DNA from: Pseudomonas segetis
Lineage (GTDB): Bacteria; Pseudomonadota; Gammaproteobacteria; Pseudomonadales; Pseudomonadaceae
Assembly: GCF_900188155.1 (NCBI RefSeq)
Contig: NZ_FZOG01000007.1
Location: 62,001-126,000, forward strand
Direction of reading: 5' to 3'
DNA: 64,000 nt
The translations under genes were made by a program, and so were the position numbers. Positions 55,375-63,710 of the stretch are shown here, piece after piece. The notes under the pieces are model-generated. The model ran no database searches. It had not been told where the DNA came from and was given only the letters and a program-made list of their open reading frames with translations. Every line of letters begins with the position of its first letter. The first letter of the stretch is position 1.

Positions 55375-56940
55375 ATGCGTAATAATCAGCCCATCACCCA
55401 ACGTGAACGCACCTTTCCTGCCGAACAACGGCTGATATCAACGACCGACCTCAAAGGCCAGATCACTTATTGCAACGAAGCATTTACCGCAATCAGTGGT
55501 TTCTCTGACGCCGAATTACTTCGCGCGCCGCACAACCTCGTGCGCCATCCTGATGTGCCCTCGGCAGTCTTCGAGCATATGTGGACCACCTTGAAAAAGG
55601 GTCGTCCGTGGATGGGGATCGTCAAGAACCGCTGCAAGAATGGCGACCATTATTGGGTTAATGCCTACGTCACACCGGTGCTTGATAACAACCAGGTGGT
55701 TGGCTATGAGTCGGTGCGGATCAAGCCCACCAGCGAACAGATCAAGCGTGCTGAAAATCTCTACAAGCGCATCAACGCGGGCAAGCCTGCAATGTCCGGC
55801 GCCGCCAAGCTGCAGCCGCTAGTTATCGACTGGCTTCCCTTCCTGTTAGTGGCGATGATCAGTTGCTTGATTGGCGCCTGGCTAAGCCCATCGGCAGGCT
55901 TACTGGCTTCGGCGCTGGTTGCCGTGCCTGTCGGCGCCTTGGGTCTGCGCTGGCAGCAGCGTGGCTTCAGGCGCCTGCTGAGCCTGGCGGAGAAGACCAC
56001 TTCTGATCCTCTGATCGCGCAAATGTACACCGATACCCAAGGGCCGCTCGGCCAACTTGAAATGTCCGCACTGAGCCAGGAAGCACGCCTTAAAACCTGC
56101 TTGACCCGCTTGCAGGACAGCGCCGAGAACCTGACCAAACAAGCACGACAGGCAGACAAGCTGGCGCAAAACAGCTCGGCCGGTCTTGAACGTCAACGCC
56201 AGGAAACCGAGTTGGTTGCCGCAGCCGTAAACGAAATGGCCGCCACCACGCTCGAAGTTGCGAGCAATGTGGCACGTACCGCCATCGCCACCCAAGAAGC
56301 CAATCGCCTGTCCAGTGAGGGGCGCGCGATTGCCGCCGAAACCCGCGAAGCCATCCAGCGGTTGTCGGTATCTGTCGGTGAAACCGGTGAGACAGTGACT
56401 CGCCTGGCCCAGGACAGCAACGAAATCGGCGGTGTAGTCGATGTGATCAAAGGCATTGCCGACCAGACCAACCTGTTGGCACTTAACGCCGCAATCGAAG
56501 CGGCCCGCGCTGGCGATATGGGCCGTGGCTTCGCCGTGGTAGCCGATGAGGTACGCTCCCTTGCCCAGCGTACAGCGGAGTCAACCGAGCAGATTCACGG
56601 CTTGATCGCCAAGCTGCAACGCACAGCCGAAGAAGCCGTGATGACCATGGATATTGGTCGCAAACAGGCTGACGATGGTGTCGAGCGTGTACTGAAAGCC
56701 GACGAGGCGCTCTCAGGCATCAGCGACTCGGTCGCCAATATCGCCGATATGGCCGACCAGATCGCTGCCGCCGCCGAAGAGCAAAGCGCGGTGGCCGATG
56801 AGATCAACCGCAATATCACCACCATCGCCGAGCTCTCGGACCAAACCGCAGGCGATGCACAAAGCACCGCAGCCCTTAGCCAAGAGCTGACCCAAACAGC
56901 GCAGGGTCAATATTCATTGGTCGAGCGTTTCAATCGATAA
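55375..56940 (+). CDS. aer: PAS-containing aerotaxis receptor (methyl-accepting)
   Basis: A 521-residue chemoreceptor. An N-terminal PAS domain (about 20-130, TTDLKGQITYCNEAF and RHPDVPSAVFEHMW) would bind FAD and sense redox state; a double membrane hairpin follows (about 148-195), then a HAMP-like linker and the signalling domain with the hairpin-tip motif GIADQTNLLALNAAIEAARAG (in part). It signals to CheA/CheW in response to oxygen. The ATG at 55375 gives the usual Aer N-terminus. Preceded by an ANR box. Confidence 0.92.
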   Translation: MRNNQPITQRERTFPAEQRLISTTDLKGQITYCNEAFTAISGFSDAELLRAPHNLVRHPDVPSAVFEHMWTTLKKGRPWMGIVKNRCKNGDHYWVNAYVTPVLDNNQVVGYESVRIKPTSEQIKRAENLYKRINAGKPAMSGAAKLQPLVIDWLPFLLVAMISCLIGAWLSPSAGLLASALVAVPVGALGLRWQQRGFRRLLSLAEKTTSDPLIAQMYTDTQGPLGQLEMSALSQEARLKTCLTRLQDSAENLTKQARQADKLAQNSSAGLERQRQETELVAAAVNEMAATTLEVASNVARTAIATQEANRLSSEGRAIAAETREAIQRLSVSVGETGETVTRLAQDSNEIGGVVDVIKGIADQTNLLALNAAIEAARAGDMGRGFAVVADEVRSLAQRTAESTEQIHGLIAKLQRTAEEAVMTMDIGRKQADDGVERVLKADEALSGISDSVANIADMADQIAAAAEEQSAVADEINRNITTIAELSDQTAGDAQSTAALSQELTQTAQGQYSLVERFNR

Positions 56941-57068
56941 GCCCTGCATTGGGGTATGAGGTACGGTGGCAAGCACCTCATACCCCGGCATTAAGGCGAA
57001 AATACGCTAGAGAAAGGCAATAAACAGCGGCATCATCGCGGCTTTCAATCAAAACCCAGGATCGCGCG

Positions 57069-57398
57069 ATGAATATCAGCAACCTCCCCTTTGTGACCAC
57101 CGACTGGGCAAGCATTGAACCAACGCAACATCCAGGTGAAACCGGCAGCGCCACCTGGCGCACCGCCCAGTTTGGCGATATTCGCGTACGCATCGTCGAA
57201 TACTCGGCGGGTTACCTGGCTGATCACTGGTGTAGCAAGGGCCATGTGCTGTTCTGCCTGGAGGGCCAATTGCACACCGAGCTGGCTGATGGGCGCAGCT
57301 TCATCCTCAAGCCCGGGATGAGCTATCAGGTCGCTGACAATGCTGAACCCCATCGTTCTTCGACACAGTCAGGCGCCAAGCTCTTCGTAGTTGATTGA
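57069..57398 (+). CDS. DHCW-motif cupin-fold protein
   Basis: A 109-residue small cupin-like protein with YLADHWCSKGHVLFCLEGQL, a variant of the Asp-His-Cys-Trp motif of this uncharacterised family (here Asp-His-Trp-Cys). The His residues in this motif and in EPHRSS could bind a metal. Function unknown. A short frame beyond its stop overlaps the next reading frame, but the next gene probably starts 135 bases later. Confidence 0.82.
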   Translation: MNISNLPFVTTDWASIEPTQHPGETGSATWRTAQFGDIRVRIVEYSAGYLADHWCSKGHVLFCLEGQLHTELADGRSFILKPGMSYQVADNAEPHRSSTQSGAKLFVVD

Positions 57399-57532
57399 AT
57401 GCAAAACCTACCCTACATTTAATCCATCTAGGACGTGCATTTGCACAACATGCGATTGCAGCGCAACTGTACACCAAGGAAATCAATGGCGTAGACAATA
57501 CGCTGCAACCTACATCAGGATCAGGTGTCGGC

Positions 57533-58114
57533 ATGAAGCTCAGTTCAACCCCTCTACTCTTGGCATGCATGGGTTCGGTAATTGCCGGTTGCACAACACT
57601 ACCCTCGCCCGAATACACAGTCACCAACGATGAAAAATTCAACCTGCAAAATGCCGGCATAATCGTCGGTTCGATTGATGATGCCGCCTATGCCGGTGCA
57701 GATATCCAATTTCGCGACACCTCGAGCGGCAGCACCTACACCATCACCGATGCGAACGCCTCGGAGTTCTCGATGTGGCTACCTGCCGGTACTTATTCGG
57801 TGTCCGCCATCGGCCCGAGCAAAGCCTGGCTTGGCACCTACAGCCGACCGCTGACATTCAGTGTAAGCAATGGCGCAATCAACTATATAGGTGACCTCTC
57901 CTACGGCTGCGTGCAACAAAGCCCCAACCTCGCCTGGTACGGTCAGCGCTATTGCGGCATAGGTTCATTACCCGAGCAATGCACCACGGCCCACCCGCTG
58001 ACCTCAATGTGTATTATCGACAACCAGCAGCAAGCGGTGAACGCATTCAAGGATCGGTTCTCGCAGTTTGCCGACACCCCACAAATGTCCGCATTGATGA
58101 CCTCATCCGAATAG
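57533..58114 (+). CDS. Hypothetical lipoprotein
   Basis: A 193-residue predicted lipoprotein: lysine start, hydrophobic core, and lipobox VIAGC with the acylated Cys20. The mature part looks like a beta-sandwich (AGIIVGSIDDAAYAGADIQF, YTITDANASEFSMWLPAGTY) similar to carboxypeptidase-regulatory-like folds. Four Cys in the C-terminal third (YGC, RYC, EQC, SMC) may form two disulfides. The open frame begins 46 codons earlier, but only the ATG at 57533 gives a signal peptide, with AGGTG upstream. I do not recognise the family. Confidence 0.72.
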   Translation: MKLSSTPLLLACMGSVIAGCTTLPSPEYTVTNDEKFNLQNAGIIVGSIDDAAYAGADIQFRDTSSGSTYTITDANASEFSMWLPAGTYSVSAIGPSKAWLGTYSRPLTFSVSNGAINYIGDLSYGCVQQSPNLAWYGQRYCGIGSLPEQCTTAHPLTSMCIIDNQQQAVNAFKDRFSQFADTPQMSALMTSSE

Positions 58115-58161
58115 CCCGGGGTCTTGCGACACAGTGAAACCCGCCAGACTTCAACCTGCCA

Positions 58162-58186
58162 AACAGGCATGAATCCTATGCCTGTT
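58162..58186. other. Hairpin between lipoprotein and VOC genes
   Basis: AACAGGCAT (58162-58170) and ATGCCTGTT (58178-58186) form a perfect nine-pair stem with loop GAATCCT; no U tract. It ends 14 bases before the VOC start, so it could limit ribosome access or act as a partial terminator. Confidence 0.5.
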
Positions 58187-58200
58187 GAGCACGGCCTTCC

Positions 58201-58587
58201 ATGTTAAAACGCATCCACCATGTAGCCATTATTTGCTCGGACTATCCACGCTCGAAACATTTCTATACTGAAATTCTCGGCTTGCAGGTCATTGCCGAGC
58301 ATTACCGACAAGCGCGCCAATCCTACAAGCTCGACCTGGCTTTGACTGACGGCTCGCAAATAGAGCTTTTCTCCTTTCCCAATGCACCTGCGCGCCCCTC
58401 ATATCCGGAAGCCCAGGGACTGCGCCATCTGGCATTCGAGGTCGAGGATATCGCCCAAGTCAAAGCACGACTTGAGCAACAAGGCATCCATGTTGAGCCG
58501 ATCCGCATCGATCCCTACACGCAGCGCTACTTCACATTCTTTAGCGATCCGGATGGATTGCCGCTAGAACTCTATCAAACCGATTAG
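58201..58587 (+). CDS. VOC-family protein, YaeR/GloA2-like
   Basis: A 128-residue vicinal-oxygen-chelate protein: HHVAIICSDYPRSKHFYTEILG at the start (in part), GLRHLAFEVEDI, and FSDPDGLPLELYQ at the end, giving the two beta-alpha-beta-beta-beta modules and His/Glu metal ligands of glyoxalase I relatives. It matches the YaeR (GloA2) group; enzymatic activity is not established. The ATG at 58201 follows GAGC weakly. Confidence 0.87.
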   Translation: MLKRIHHVAIICSDYPRSKHFYTEILGLQVIAEHYRQARQSYKLDLALTDGSQIELFSFPNAPARPSYPEAQGLRHLAFEVEDIAQVKARLEQQGIHVEPIRIDPYTQRYFTFFSDPDGLPLELYQTD

Positions 58588-58679
58588 TTGTGTAATTTTT
58601 AGCAGGCTCGGCCCTCAGTAGATCAACGCACTTGCGAGATTCGATGCATGTGCGAACCCCGATCACCTAAGGACCCAAC

Positions 58680-59102
58680 ATGCTTAGCCAAACTGCCAAC
58701 AGCAACCACACTCGCTTTAATCTTTCGACCCTCGGTGGGGCTGCCATTGCAATGGCGGGCGTGCTTGGCTTTGTTGGCTTTGGTGGCGCACAAGCACTGG
58801 GGGCGCATCCGTTTTGGGGAATGAAAATCGCGTATTTCGCAATTGGCGCGGGCCTGGTGATGAGCGTTATGGCCGCTTTAGCCAAACAGCGCCTGGCTCA
58901 ACAGCTGATCACATTTACCACCCTGCTGGTGATCAGCATTGCCATTACAACCTATGGCAAAACCCAGTTCGCAGCCTCTTATGCCGAAGATGATTTCGCA
59001 GGGAAACTATGGTTTTTTGGCTGGATCACGGCACTTGCCGCAAGCTTCAGCATTGTCACTGCCATCACGACTAGCTGGCTGGCTCGCAACAAGGCCAATT
59101 AA
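58680..59102 (+). CDS. Hypothetical four-helix membrane protein
   Basis: A 140-residue protein with four predicted membrane segments (about 17-38, 47-68, 76-92 and 108-134), a Gly/Ala-rich first helix, and short polar ends. I do not recognise a family. The upstream sequence reads CCTAAGGACCCAACATG, so the ribosome binding site is AAGGA. Its stop overlaps that of the convergent hydrolase by three bases. Confidence 0.7.
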   Translation: MLSQTANSNHTRFNLSTLGGAAIAMAGVLGFVGFGGAQALGAHPFWGMKIAYFAIGAGLVMSVMAALAKQRLAQQLITFTTLLVISIAITTYGKTQFAASYAEDDFAGKLWFFGWITALAASFSIVTAITTSWLARNKAN

Positions 59103-59842
59103 GCAGCTATCAGGGCATTTATAAATGAAGCCATTTCATCTGCGGCAGACTCCAGGTGCTGCAAATGGGTAAATCCTGAACGTTTAAGCGGCTTGAGGTC
59201 ATGATCCGCAGCCTCCAGCCACTTCAAGCTAATCGCCGGTGACAAGTCATAACCCTCGACCGCCTGCCGGTCACCCAAGGCATCCCGCTCGCCCTGAACA
59301 ATCAACGTGCGCGTTTGCAGGCCTGCAAGATGTGCAGTTCTGGGCTTTTCGGGCTTGCCAGGGGCATAAAACGGATAACCAAGACAGACCAAGCCAGCAG
59401 CGCCTAACTCATCGACCAAGAGGCTAGCCATACGCCCGCCCATGGATTTACCGCCAATGACAACGGGGCCTTGTGCCTGCCGGCGTATCTCGGCATAAAT
59501 GCTACGCCACTGTTCAAGCAACTGGGTTTGCGGGTTCGGTGGACGCCGCTTACCGTCATTACGCCTTGCCGCCATATAGGCAAACTCAAACCGCACCACC
59601 GCAATGCCACGCTCCACCAGCAATTGGCTGACCTGCTGCATAAACTCACTGTCCATGGGCGCTCCTGCACCATGGGCAAGAATCAAGGTTGCATGACAGG
59701 CACCATGGGGTTTATCCCAAAGCAGTTCCGGACTTCGGCTTGCAGCGCAAGATTGATCTTGATCAACACCCGCCAGCGTTGCTTTACCCATACTCGGCTT
59801 CACCTTCACACCTCTAATCACTGGCATTGACGTTACCGGCAT
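59099..59842 (-). CDS. Alpha/beta-family hydrolase (Tex30/KANL3-like)
   Basis: A 247-residue hydrolase-fold protein with HATLILAHGAGAPMDSEFM (oxyanion region), a nucleophile elbow GGKSMGGRMAS (Ser), GERDALG (Asp) and ADHDLKP (His), so a full catalytic triad is visible. It belongs to the dienelactone-hydrolase-like Tex30/KANL3 group; substrate unknown. Starts at 59842, 59827 or 59791 are all possible; the conserved region begins after residue 40. Confidence 0.85.
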   Translation of the reverse strand: MPVTSMPVIRGVKVKPSMGKATLAGVDQDQSCAASRSPELLWDKPHGACHATLILAHGAGAPMDSEFMQQVSQLLVERGIAVVRFEFAYMAARRNDGKRRPPNPQTQLLEQWRSIYAEIRRQAQGPVVIGGKSMGGRMASLLVDELGAAGLVCLGYPFYAPGKPEKPRTAHLAGLQTRTLIVQGERDALGDRQAVEGYDLSPAISLKWLEAADHDLKPLKRSGFTHLQHLESAADEMASFINALIAA

Positions 59843-59885
59843 TTGGCCCTGTAGCGCTGCCTATATTTATCCAGGAGATAACCTA

Positions 59886-59996
59886 ATGGCCCTGTCTGCA
59901 ACCAGGCAAGTTCGTATCGCCAATACCGCTGCCTCGAAAGCAACGCGCCCCGCCATCTGCTTGAAAGCATGGCTTGCGGATACAGGCGCGTTGTGA
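59886..59996 (+). CDS. Possible small protein (36 aa)
   Basis: An ATG at 59886 preceded by AGGAG at eight bases opens a 36-codon frame ending in TGA at 59996. The peptide is basic and Ala-rich with one Cys (MALSATRQVRIANTAASKAT for the first 20). It lies in the otherwise non-coding spacer upstream of ccoN. The good ribosome binding site is the only positive evidence; it could be fortuitous. Confidence 0.25.
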   Translation: MALSATRQVRIANTAASKATRPAICLKAWLADTGAL

Positions 59997-60034
59997 TTGG
60001 CTGGCGGCGTGGCGATATTGGGGTAACCTGGCAA

Positions 60035-60175
60035 AAACAAAAGTGCGACCTGAAGTCGCACCCTGTCGACCAGTGGCACCCAAGACTGTGGACATGAGCT
60101 AATCTTGTTGGCATTCGCCACGCTGCACAAAGCATAAGGCGATCCCCATCTTTGCTTAACAGCAAATTGGTCTAG
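60035..60175 (-). ncRNA. Candidate small RNA upstream of ccoN
   Basis: On the minus strand, GTGCGAC-TTCAG-GTCGCAC (60061-60043) followed by TTTTGTTTTTG is a strong intrinsic terminator, yet no protein gene lies upstream of it on that strand. A promoter-like TTGAGC (60209-60204) and TTAACA (60186-60181), 17 bases apart, would start a transcript near 60175 of about 140 bases. The interior contains smaller stems such as TTTGCT-TAAC-AGCAAA. Divergent from ccoN. Known families could not be checked. Confidence 0.5.
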
Positions 60176-60196
60176 AGTGCTGTTAATAAAGCGTTT

Positions 60197-60224
60197 TTGA
60201 AATGCTCAAAATGCTTTTTAAATG
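60197..60224 (+). promoter_or_regulatory. Possible ccoN promoter
   Basis: TTGAAA (60197-60202) and TAAATG (60219-60224) are 16 bases apart. AAATGC occurs three times here (from 60200, 60209 and 60220), which may be a regulator site or chance. No ANR box is present upstream of ccoN, so this looks like a constitutive cbb3-1 type operon. Confidence 0.4.
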
Positions 60225-60335
60225 CCTTTAGACCCTGATCGTGACGGCATGTATCGTTGCAATGCCTTACTGCTTTATACATACTTGCCGCCGATTTTTA
60301 TCCCTAAAAAATCCATTAACCGTGGAACCCCAGCA

Positions 60336-61778
60336 ATGAGCACAGCAATCAGTCCGACTGCTTATAACTACAAGGTGGTCCGCCAATTCGCCGTCATGAC
60401 GGTAATTTGGGGGGTCATTGGCATGGGCCTAGGCGTTTTCATCGCTTCACAACTCGTGTGGCCTGAACTCAACTTTGGCTTGGAATGGACGACCTTTGGT
60501 CGTTTACGTCCTCTGCACACTAACGCGGTGATTTTCGCTTTTGGCGGATGCGCGCTAATGGCAACTTCACTTTATGTGGTGCAGCGCACCAGTCAGGTAC
60601 GTCTGATTTCTGACTCCTTGGCATCTTTTGTCTTCTGGGGTTGGCAAGCAGTTATTGTTGCCGCAGTTATTACTCTGCCGCTGGGCTTTACCAGCTCTAA
60701 AGAGTACGCAGAACTGGAATGGCCAATCGACATCCTTCTGGGTATCGTCTGGGTCGCTTATGCGGTTCTGTTCTTCGGCACTATTGTCAAGCGCAAGCCT
60801 AAGCACATCTACGTCGGCAACTGGTTCTACGGTGCATTCATCCTGGTTACGGCAATGCTGCACATCGTAAACAGTGCAGAAATGCCTGTGAGCATGTTCA
60901 AGTCGTATTCGATGTACTCGGGTGCAACAGATGCCATGATCCAATGGTGGTACGGCCACAACGCCGTAGGTTTCTTCCTGACCACCGGCTTCCTGGGCAT
61001 GATGTACTACTTCGTACCCAAGCAGGCTGAGCGTCCAATCTACTCGTACCGCCTGTCTATCGTGCATTTCTGGGCACTGATCACCCTGTACATCTGGGCC
61101 GGCCCACACCACCTGCACTACACCGCACTGCCGGACTGGGCCCAGTCCCTCGGCATGGCCATGTCGGTCATCCTGCTGGCGCCAAGCTGGGGCGGCATGA
61201 TCAACGGCATGATGAGCCTGTCAGGCGCCTGGCATAAGCTGCGCACCGACCCTATCCTGCGCTTCCTGGTGGTTTCGCTGGCGTTCTACGGCATGTCGAC
61301 CTTCGAAGGCCCGATGATGGCTATCAAGACCGTCAACGCCCTGTCCCACTACACTGACTGGACCATCGGCCACGTTCACGCTGGTGCGCTCGGCTGGGTT
61401 GCGATGATCTCCATCGGTTCGCTGTACCACCTGATCCCGAAAGTCTTCGGTCGCGAGCAGATGCACAGCGTCGGCCTGATCAATGCCCACTTCTGGTTGG
61501 CTACCATCGGCACCGTTCTGTACATCGCCTCGATGTGGGTAAACGGTATCACCCAGGGCCTGATGTGGCGTGCAGTGAACGAGGACGGCACCCTGACCTA
61601 CTCGTTCGTTGAAGCCCTGCAAGCAAGCCACCCTGGCTATGTAGTTCGCGCAATTGGTGGCGGGTTCTTCGTCCTTGGTATGTTGCTGATGGCTTACAAC
61701 ACCTACCGCACCGTGCGTGCCGCCAAGCCGTCCGAGTATGACGCCGCGGCAATGATTCCTGCCGGAGTAGCTCACTGA
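60336..61778 (+). CDS. ccoN: Cytochrome cbb3 oxidase subunit I
   Basis: A 480-residue, twelve-helix catalytic subunit with haem b, haem b3 and CuB. Copper/haem His are in GRLRPLHTNAVIF, WWYGHNAVGFF and GPHHLHYTALPDW, and the C-terminal IGHVHAGALGW. It reduces oxygen at high affinity. The ATG at 60336 (MSTAISPTAYNYKVVRQF) is chosen within a longer frame; GGAA precedes it. The start of ccoO overlaps its stop. Confidence 0.97.
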   Translation: MSTAISPTAYNYKVVRQFAVMTVIWGVIGMGLGVFIASQLVWPELNFGLEWTTFGRLRPLHTNAVIFAFGGCALMATSLYVVQRTSQVRLISDSLASFVFWGWQAVIVAAVITLPLGFTSSKEYAELEWPIDILLGIVWVAYAVLFFGTIVKRKPKHIYVGNWFYGAFILVTAMLHIVNSAEMPVSMFKSYSMYSGATDAMIQWWYGHNAVGFFLTTGFLGMMYYFVPKQAERPIYSYRLSIVHFWALITLYIWAGPHHLHYTALPDWAQSLGMAMSVILLAPSWGGMINGMMSLSGAWHKLRTDPILRFLVVSLAFYGMSTFEGPMMAIKTVNALSHYTDWTIGHVHAGALGWVAMISIGSLYHLIPKVFGREQMHSVGLINAHFWLATIGTVLYIASMWVNGITQGLMWRAVNEDGTLTYSFVEALQASHPGYVVRAIGGGFFVLGMLLMAYNTYRTVRAAKPSEYDAAAMIPAGVAH

Positions 61779-62386
61779 TGAAACACGAAATCATCGAGAA
61801 AAATATTGGCTTGATGGCCCTGTTGATGGTGCTATGCGTCAGCATCGGCGGCCTCACCCAAATCGTCCCGTTGTTTTTCCAGGACGTCACCAACGAGCCG
61901 GTTGAAGGCCTCAAGCCCTACACTGCTCTGGAACTCGAAGGCCGTGATGTATACATCGCCAACGGCTGCGTCGGTTGCCACTCGCAAATGATCCGTCCGT
62001 TCCGTGCTGAAACAGAGCGCTACGGTCACTACTCGGTTGCCGGTGAGAGCGTCTGGGATCACCCATTCCTCTGGGGCTCCAAGCGTACCGGTCCCGATCT
62101 GGCCCGTGTTGGCGGTCGCTACTCGGATGAGTGGCAGCGTGCCCACCTGTATAACCCACGCAACGTAGTGCCTGAGTCGATCATGCCGGCATTCCCGTTC
62201 CTGGTTGAGAAGAAGCTCGACGGTAAGGACACTGCGAAAAAGATGGAAGTCATGCGTGGTTTCGGCGTGCCTTACACCGATGAAGATATCGCTGGGGCCA
62301 AAGAAGCTGTTAAAGGCAAAACCGAAATGGACGCCATCATTGCGTACCTGCAGGTTCTTGGCACCTCTATCACGAGCAAACGGTAA
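61778..62386 (+). CDS. ccoO: Cytochrome cbb3 oxidase subunit II (monohaem c)
   Basis: A 202-residue membrane-anchored cytochrome c: one N-terminal helix (about 10-30) and a haem c site CVGCH, with GPDLARVGGRYSD and a Met ligand (PESIMPAFPFL). It shuttles electrons to CcoN. Begins within the ccoN stop (TGATG). Confidence 0.96.
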   Translation: MKHEIIEKNIGLMALLMVLCVSIGGLTQIVPLFFQDVTNEPVEGLKPYTALELEGRDVYIANGCVGCHSQMIRPFRAETERYGHYSVAGESVWDHPFLWGSKRTGPDLARVGGRYSDEWQRAHLYNPRNVVPESIMPAFPFLVEKKLDGKDTAKKMEVMRGFGVPYTDEDIAGAKEAVKGKTEMDAIIAYLQVLGTSITSKR

Positions 62387-62392
62387 CGCACG

Positions 62393-62578
62393 ATGGAAAT
62401 CGGGACTATTCGCGGTATAGGCACAGCAGTCGTATTCATCGCCTTCTTGGGTCTGTTGCTATGGGCATATAGCAGCAGACGCAAGTCAGATTTTGACGAA
62501 GCTGCCAATCTGCCTTTTGCCGACGAGCCGAAACCAAGCGAGCGTGACGAGCAATCTTCCAGGAGCAATAACCAATGA
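62393..62578 (+). CDS. ccoQ: Cytochrome cbb3 oxidase small subunit
   Basis: A 61-residue protein with one membrane helix (about 8-28, GTAVVFIAFLGLLLWAYSS) and a charged C-terminal tail. CcoQ stabilises the oxidase. Six bases from ccoO; overlaps ccoP by four bases. Confidence 0.92.
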   Translation: MEIGTIRGIGTAVVFIAFLGLLLWAYSSRRKSDFDEAANLPFADEPKPSERDEQSSRSNNQ

Positions 62579-63573
62579 CCACTTTCTGGAGTTGGTACGT
62601 AACAATACTTTCACTCGGCACTATTTTTGCCTTGACGTGGCTGATCTTCGGTACGCGCAAAGGGCAAACAAACGACGAGGTGACCAACGAAACCGTAGGC
62701 CACGCCTTTGATGGCATTGAGGAATATGACAACCCACTGCCTAAGTGGTGGTTCATGTTGTTCGTCGCCACCATCGTTTTCGCCCTCGGCTACCTCGCCC
62801 TTTACCCGGGCCTGGGTAACTGGAAAGGCCTGCTTCCAGGCTTTGAGTACCTCGACAATGAGGCCAAGACCCCTTTCGCTACCAACGTAGAGATCGCAGG
62901 TGGCGAAGAGCGTAATGGTGGCTGGACTGGTGTTCACCAGTGGGAAAAAGAGATGGCCAAGGCTGATGCCAAATATGGCCCGATCTACGCCAAGTACGCA
63001 GCAATGCCAATTGAAGAAGTGGCCAAGGACGACAAGGCGTTGAAAATGGGCGGTCGCCTGTTTGCTTCGCACTGCTCGGTTTGCCACGGTTCAGATGCCA
63101 AGGGCGCCTACGGCTTCCCTAACCTGACCGACACTGAATGGCGCTGGGGCGGCGAGCCTGAGACCATCAAGACCACCATCATGGAAGGTCGTGAAGGTGC
63201 GATGCCTGCCCACTTGCCAATCATTGGCGAAGACGGCGTGCATAACGTAGCGGCTTATGTCCTGACCGAACTGGCCGGCCGTAAATTGCCTGAAGGCACT
63301 GAAGCGGATATCGCTGCAGGGCAAAAAATCTTCAGCACGACATGTTTCGCCTGCCACGGTGCAGACGGTAAAGGCACTCCAGCCATGGGCGCGCCTAACC
63401 TGACTGATCCGGCAGCGTTCATCTACGGCACCAGCTACGCTCAGTTGCAGCAAACCATTCGTTATGGCCGTCACGGCAAAATGCCTACGCAAAAAGACTT
63501 CCTCGGCAACGATAAGGTCCACTTGCTAGCAGCCTATGTGTACAGCCTGTCGCACAAGCCAGCAGCAGAGTAA
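62575..63573 (+). CDS. ccoP: Cytochrome cbb3 oxidase subunit III (dihaem c)
   Basis: A 332-residue membrane-anchored protein with two haem c sites, CSVCH and CFACH, each followed by Met-ligand segments (GAMPAHLP, GKMPTQKD). An N-terminal pair of hydrophobic helices anchors it. It accepts electrons from soluble cytochromes c and passes them to CcoO. A large hairpin follows. Confidence 0.96.
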   Translation: MTTFWSWYVTILSLGTIFALTWLIFGTRKGQTNDEVTNETVGHAFDGIEEYDNPLPKWWFMLFVATIVFALGYLALYPGLGNWKGLLPGFEYLDNEAKTPFATNVEIAGGEERNGGWTGVHQWEKEMAKADAKYGPIYAKYAAMPIEEVAKDDKALKMGGRLFASHCSVCHGSDAKGAYGFPNLTDTEWRWGGEPETIKTTIMEGREGAMPAHLPIIGEDGVHNVAAYVLTELAGRKLPEGTEADIAAGQKIFSTTCFACHGADGKGTPAMGAPNLTDPAAFIYGTSYAQLQQTIRYGRHGKMPTQKDFLGNDKVHLLAAYVYSLSHKPAAE

Positions 63574-63581
63574 TACCTTCT

Positions 63582-63620
63582 TGCCCACCGGGGCGCGACG
63601 GTCAGTCGCACCCGGTGGCA
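63582..63620. other. Large hairpin between ccoP and ccoG
   Basis: TGCCCACCGGG (63582-63592) pairs with CCCGGTGGCA (63611-63620) with one bulged C; a short inner GCGAC/GTCGC stem caps it. No U tract follows. It may attenuate or stabilise the ccoNOQP message. Confidence 0.6.
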
Positions 63621-63710
63621 AGAGCCTCAGGCGTACCATAGCGTTATTAGAATGACCACGGTCGGCACGTATCGACTGCGGCACCCCATTTAACCGCTTG
63701 GGACGATCTG

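Noticed and set aside
59833..60165. A 110-codon minus frame upstream of the hydrolase
   Set aside because: It runs straight through the strong minus-strand terminator at 60043-60061, so it would not be transcribed as one message.
59997..60335. ANR/FNR site upstream of ccoN
   Set aside because: No TTGAT-N4-ATCAA or close variant is present; TGATCGTGAC near 60236 lacks the second half-site.
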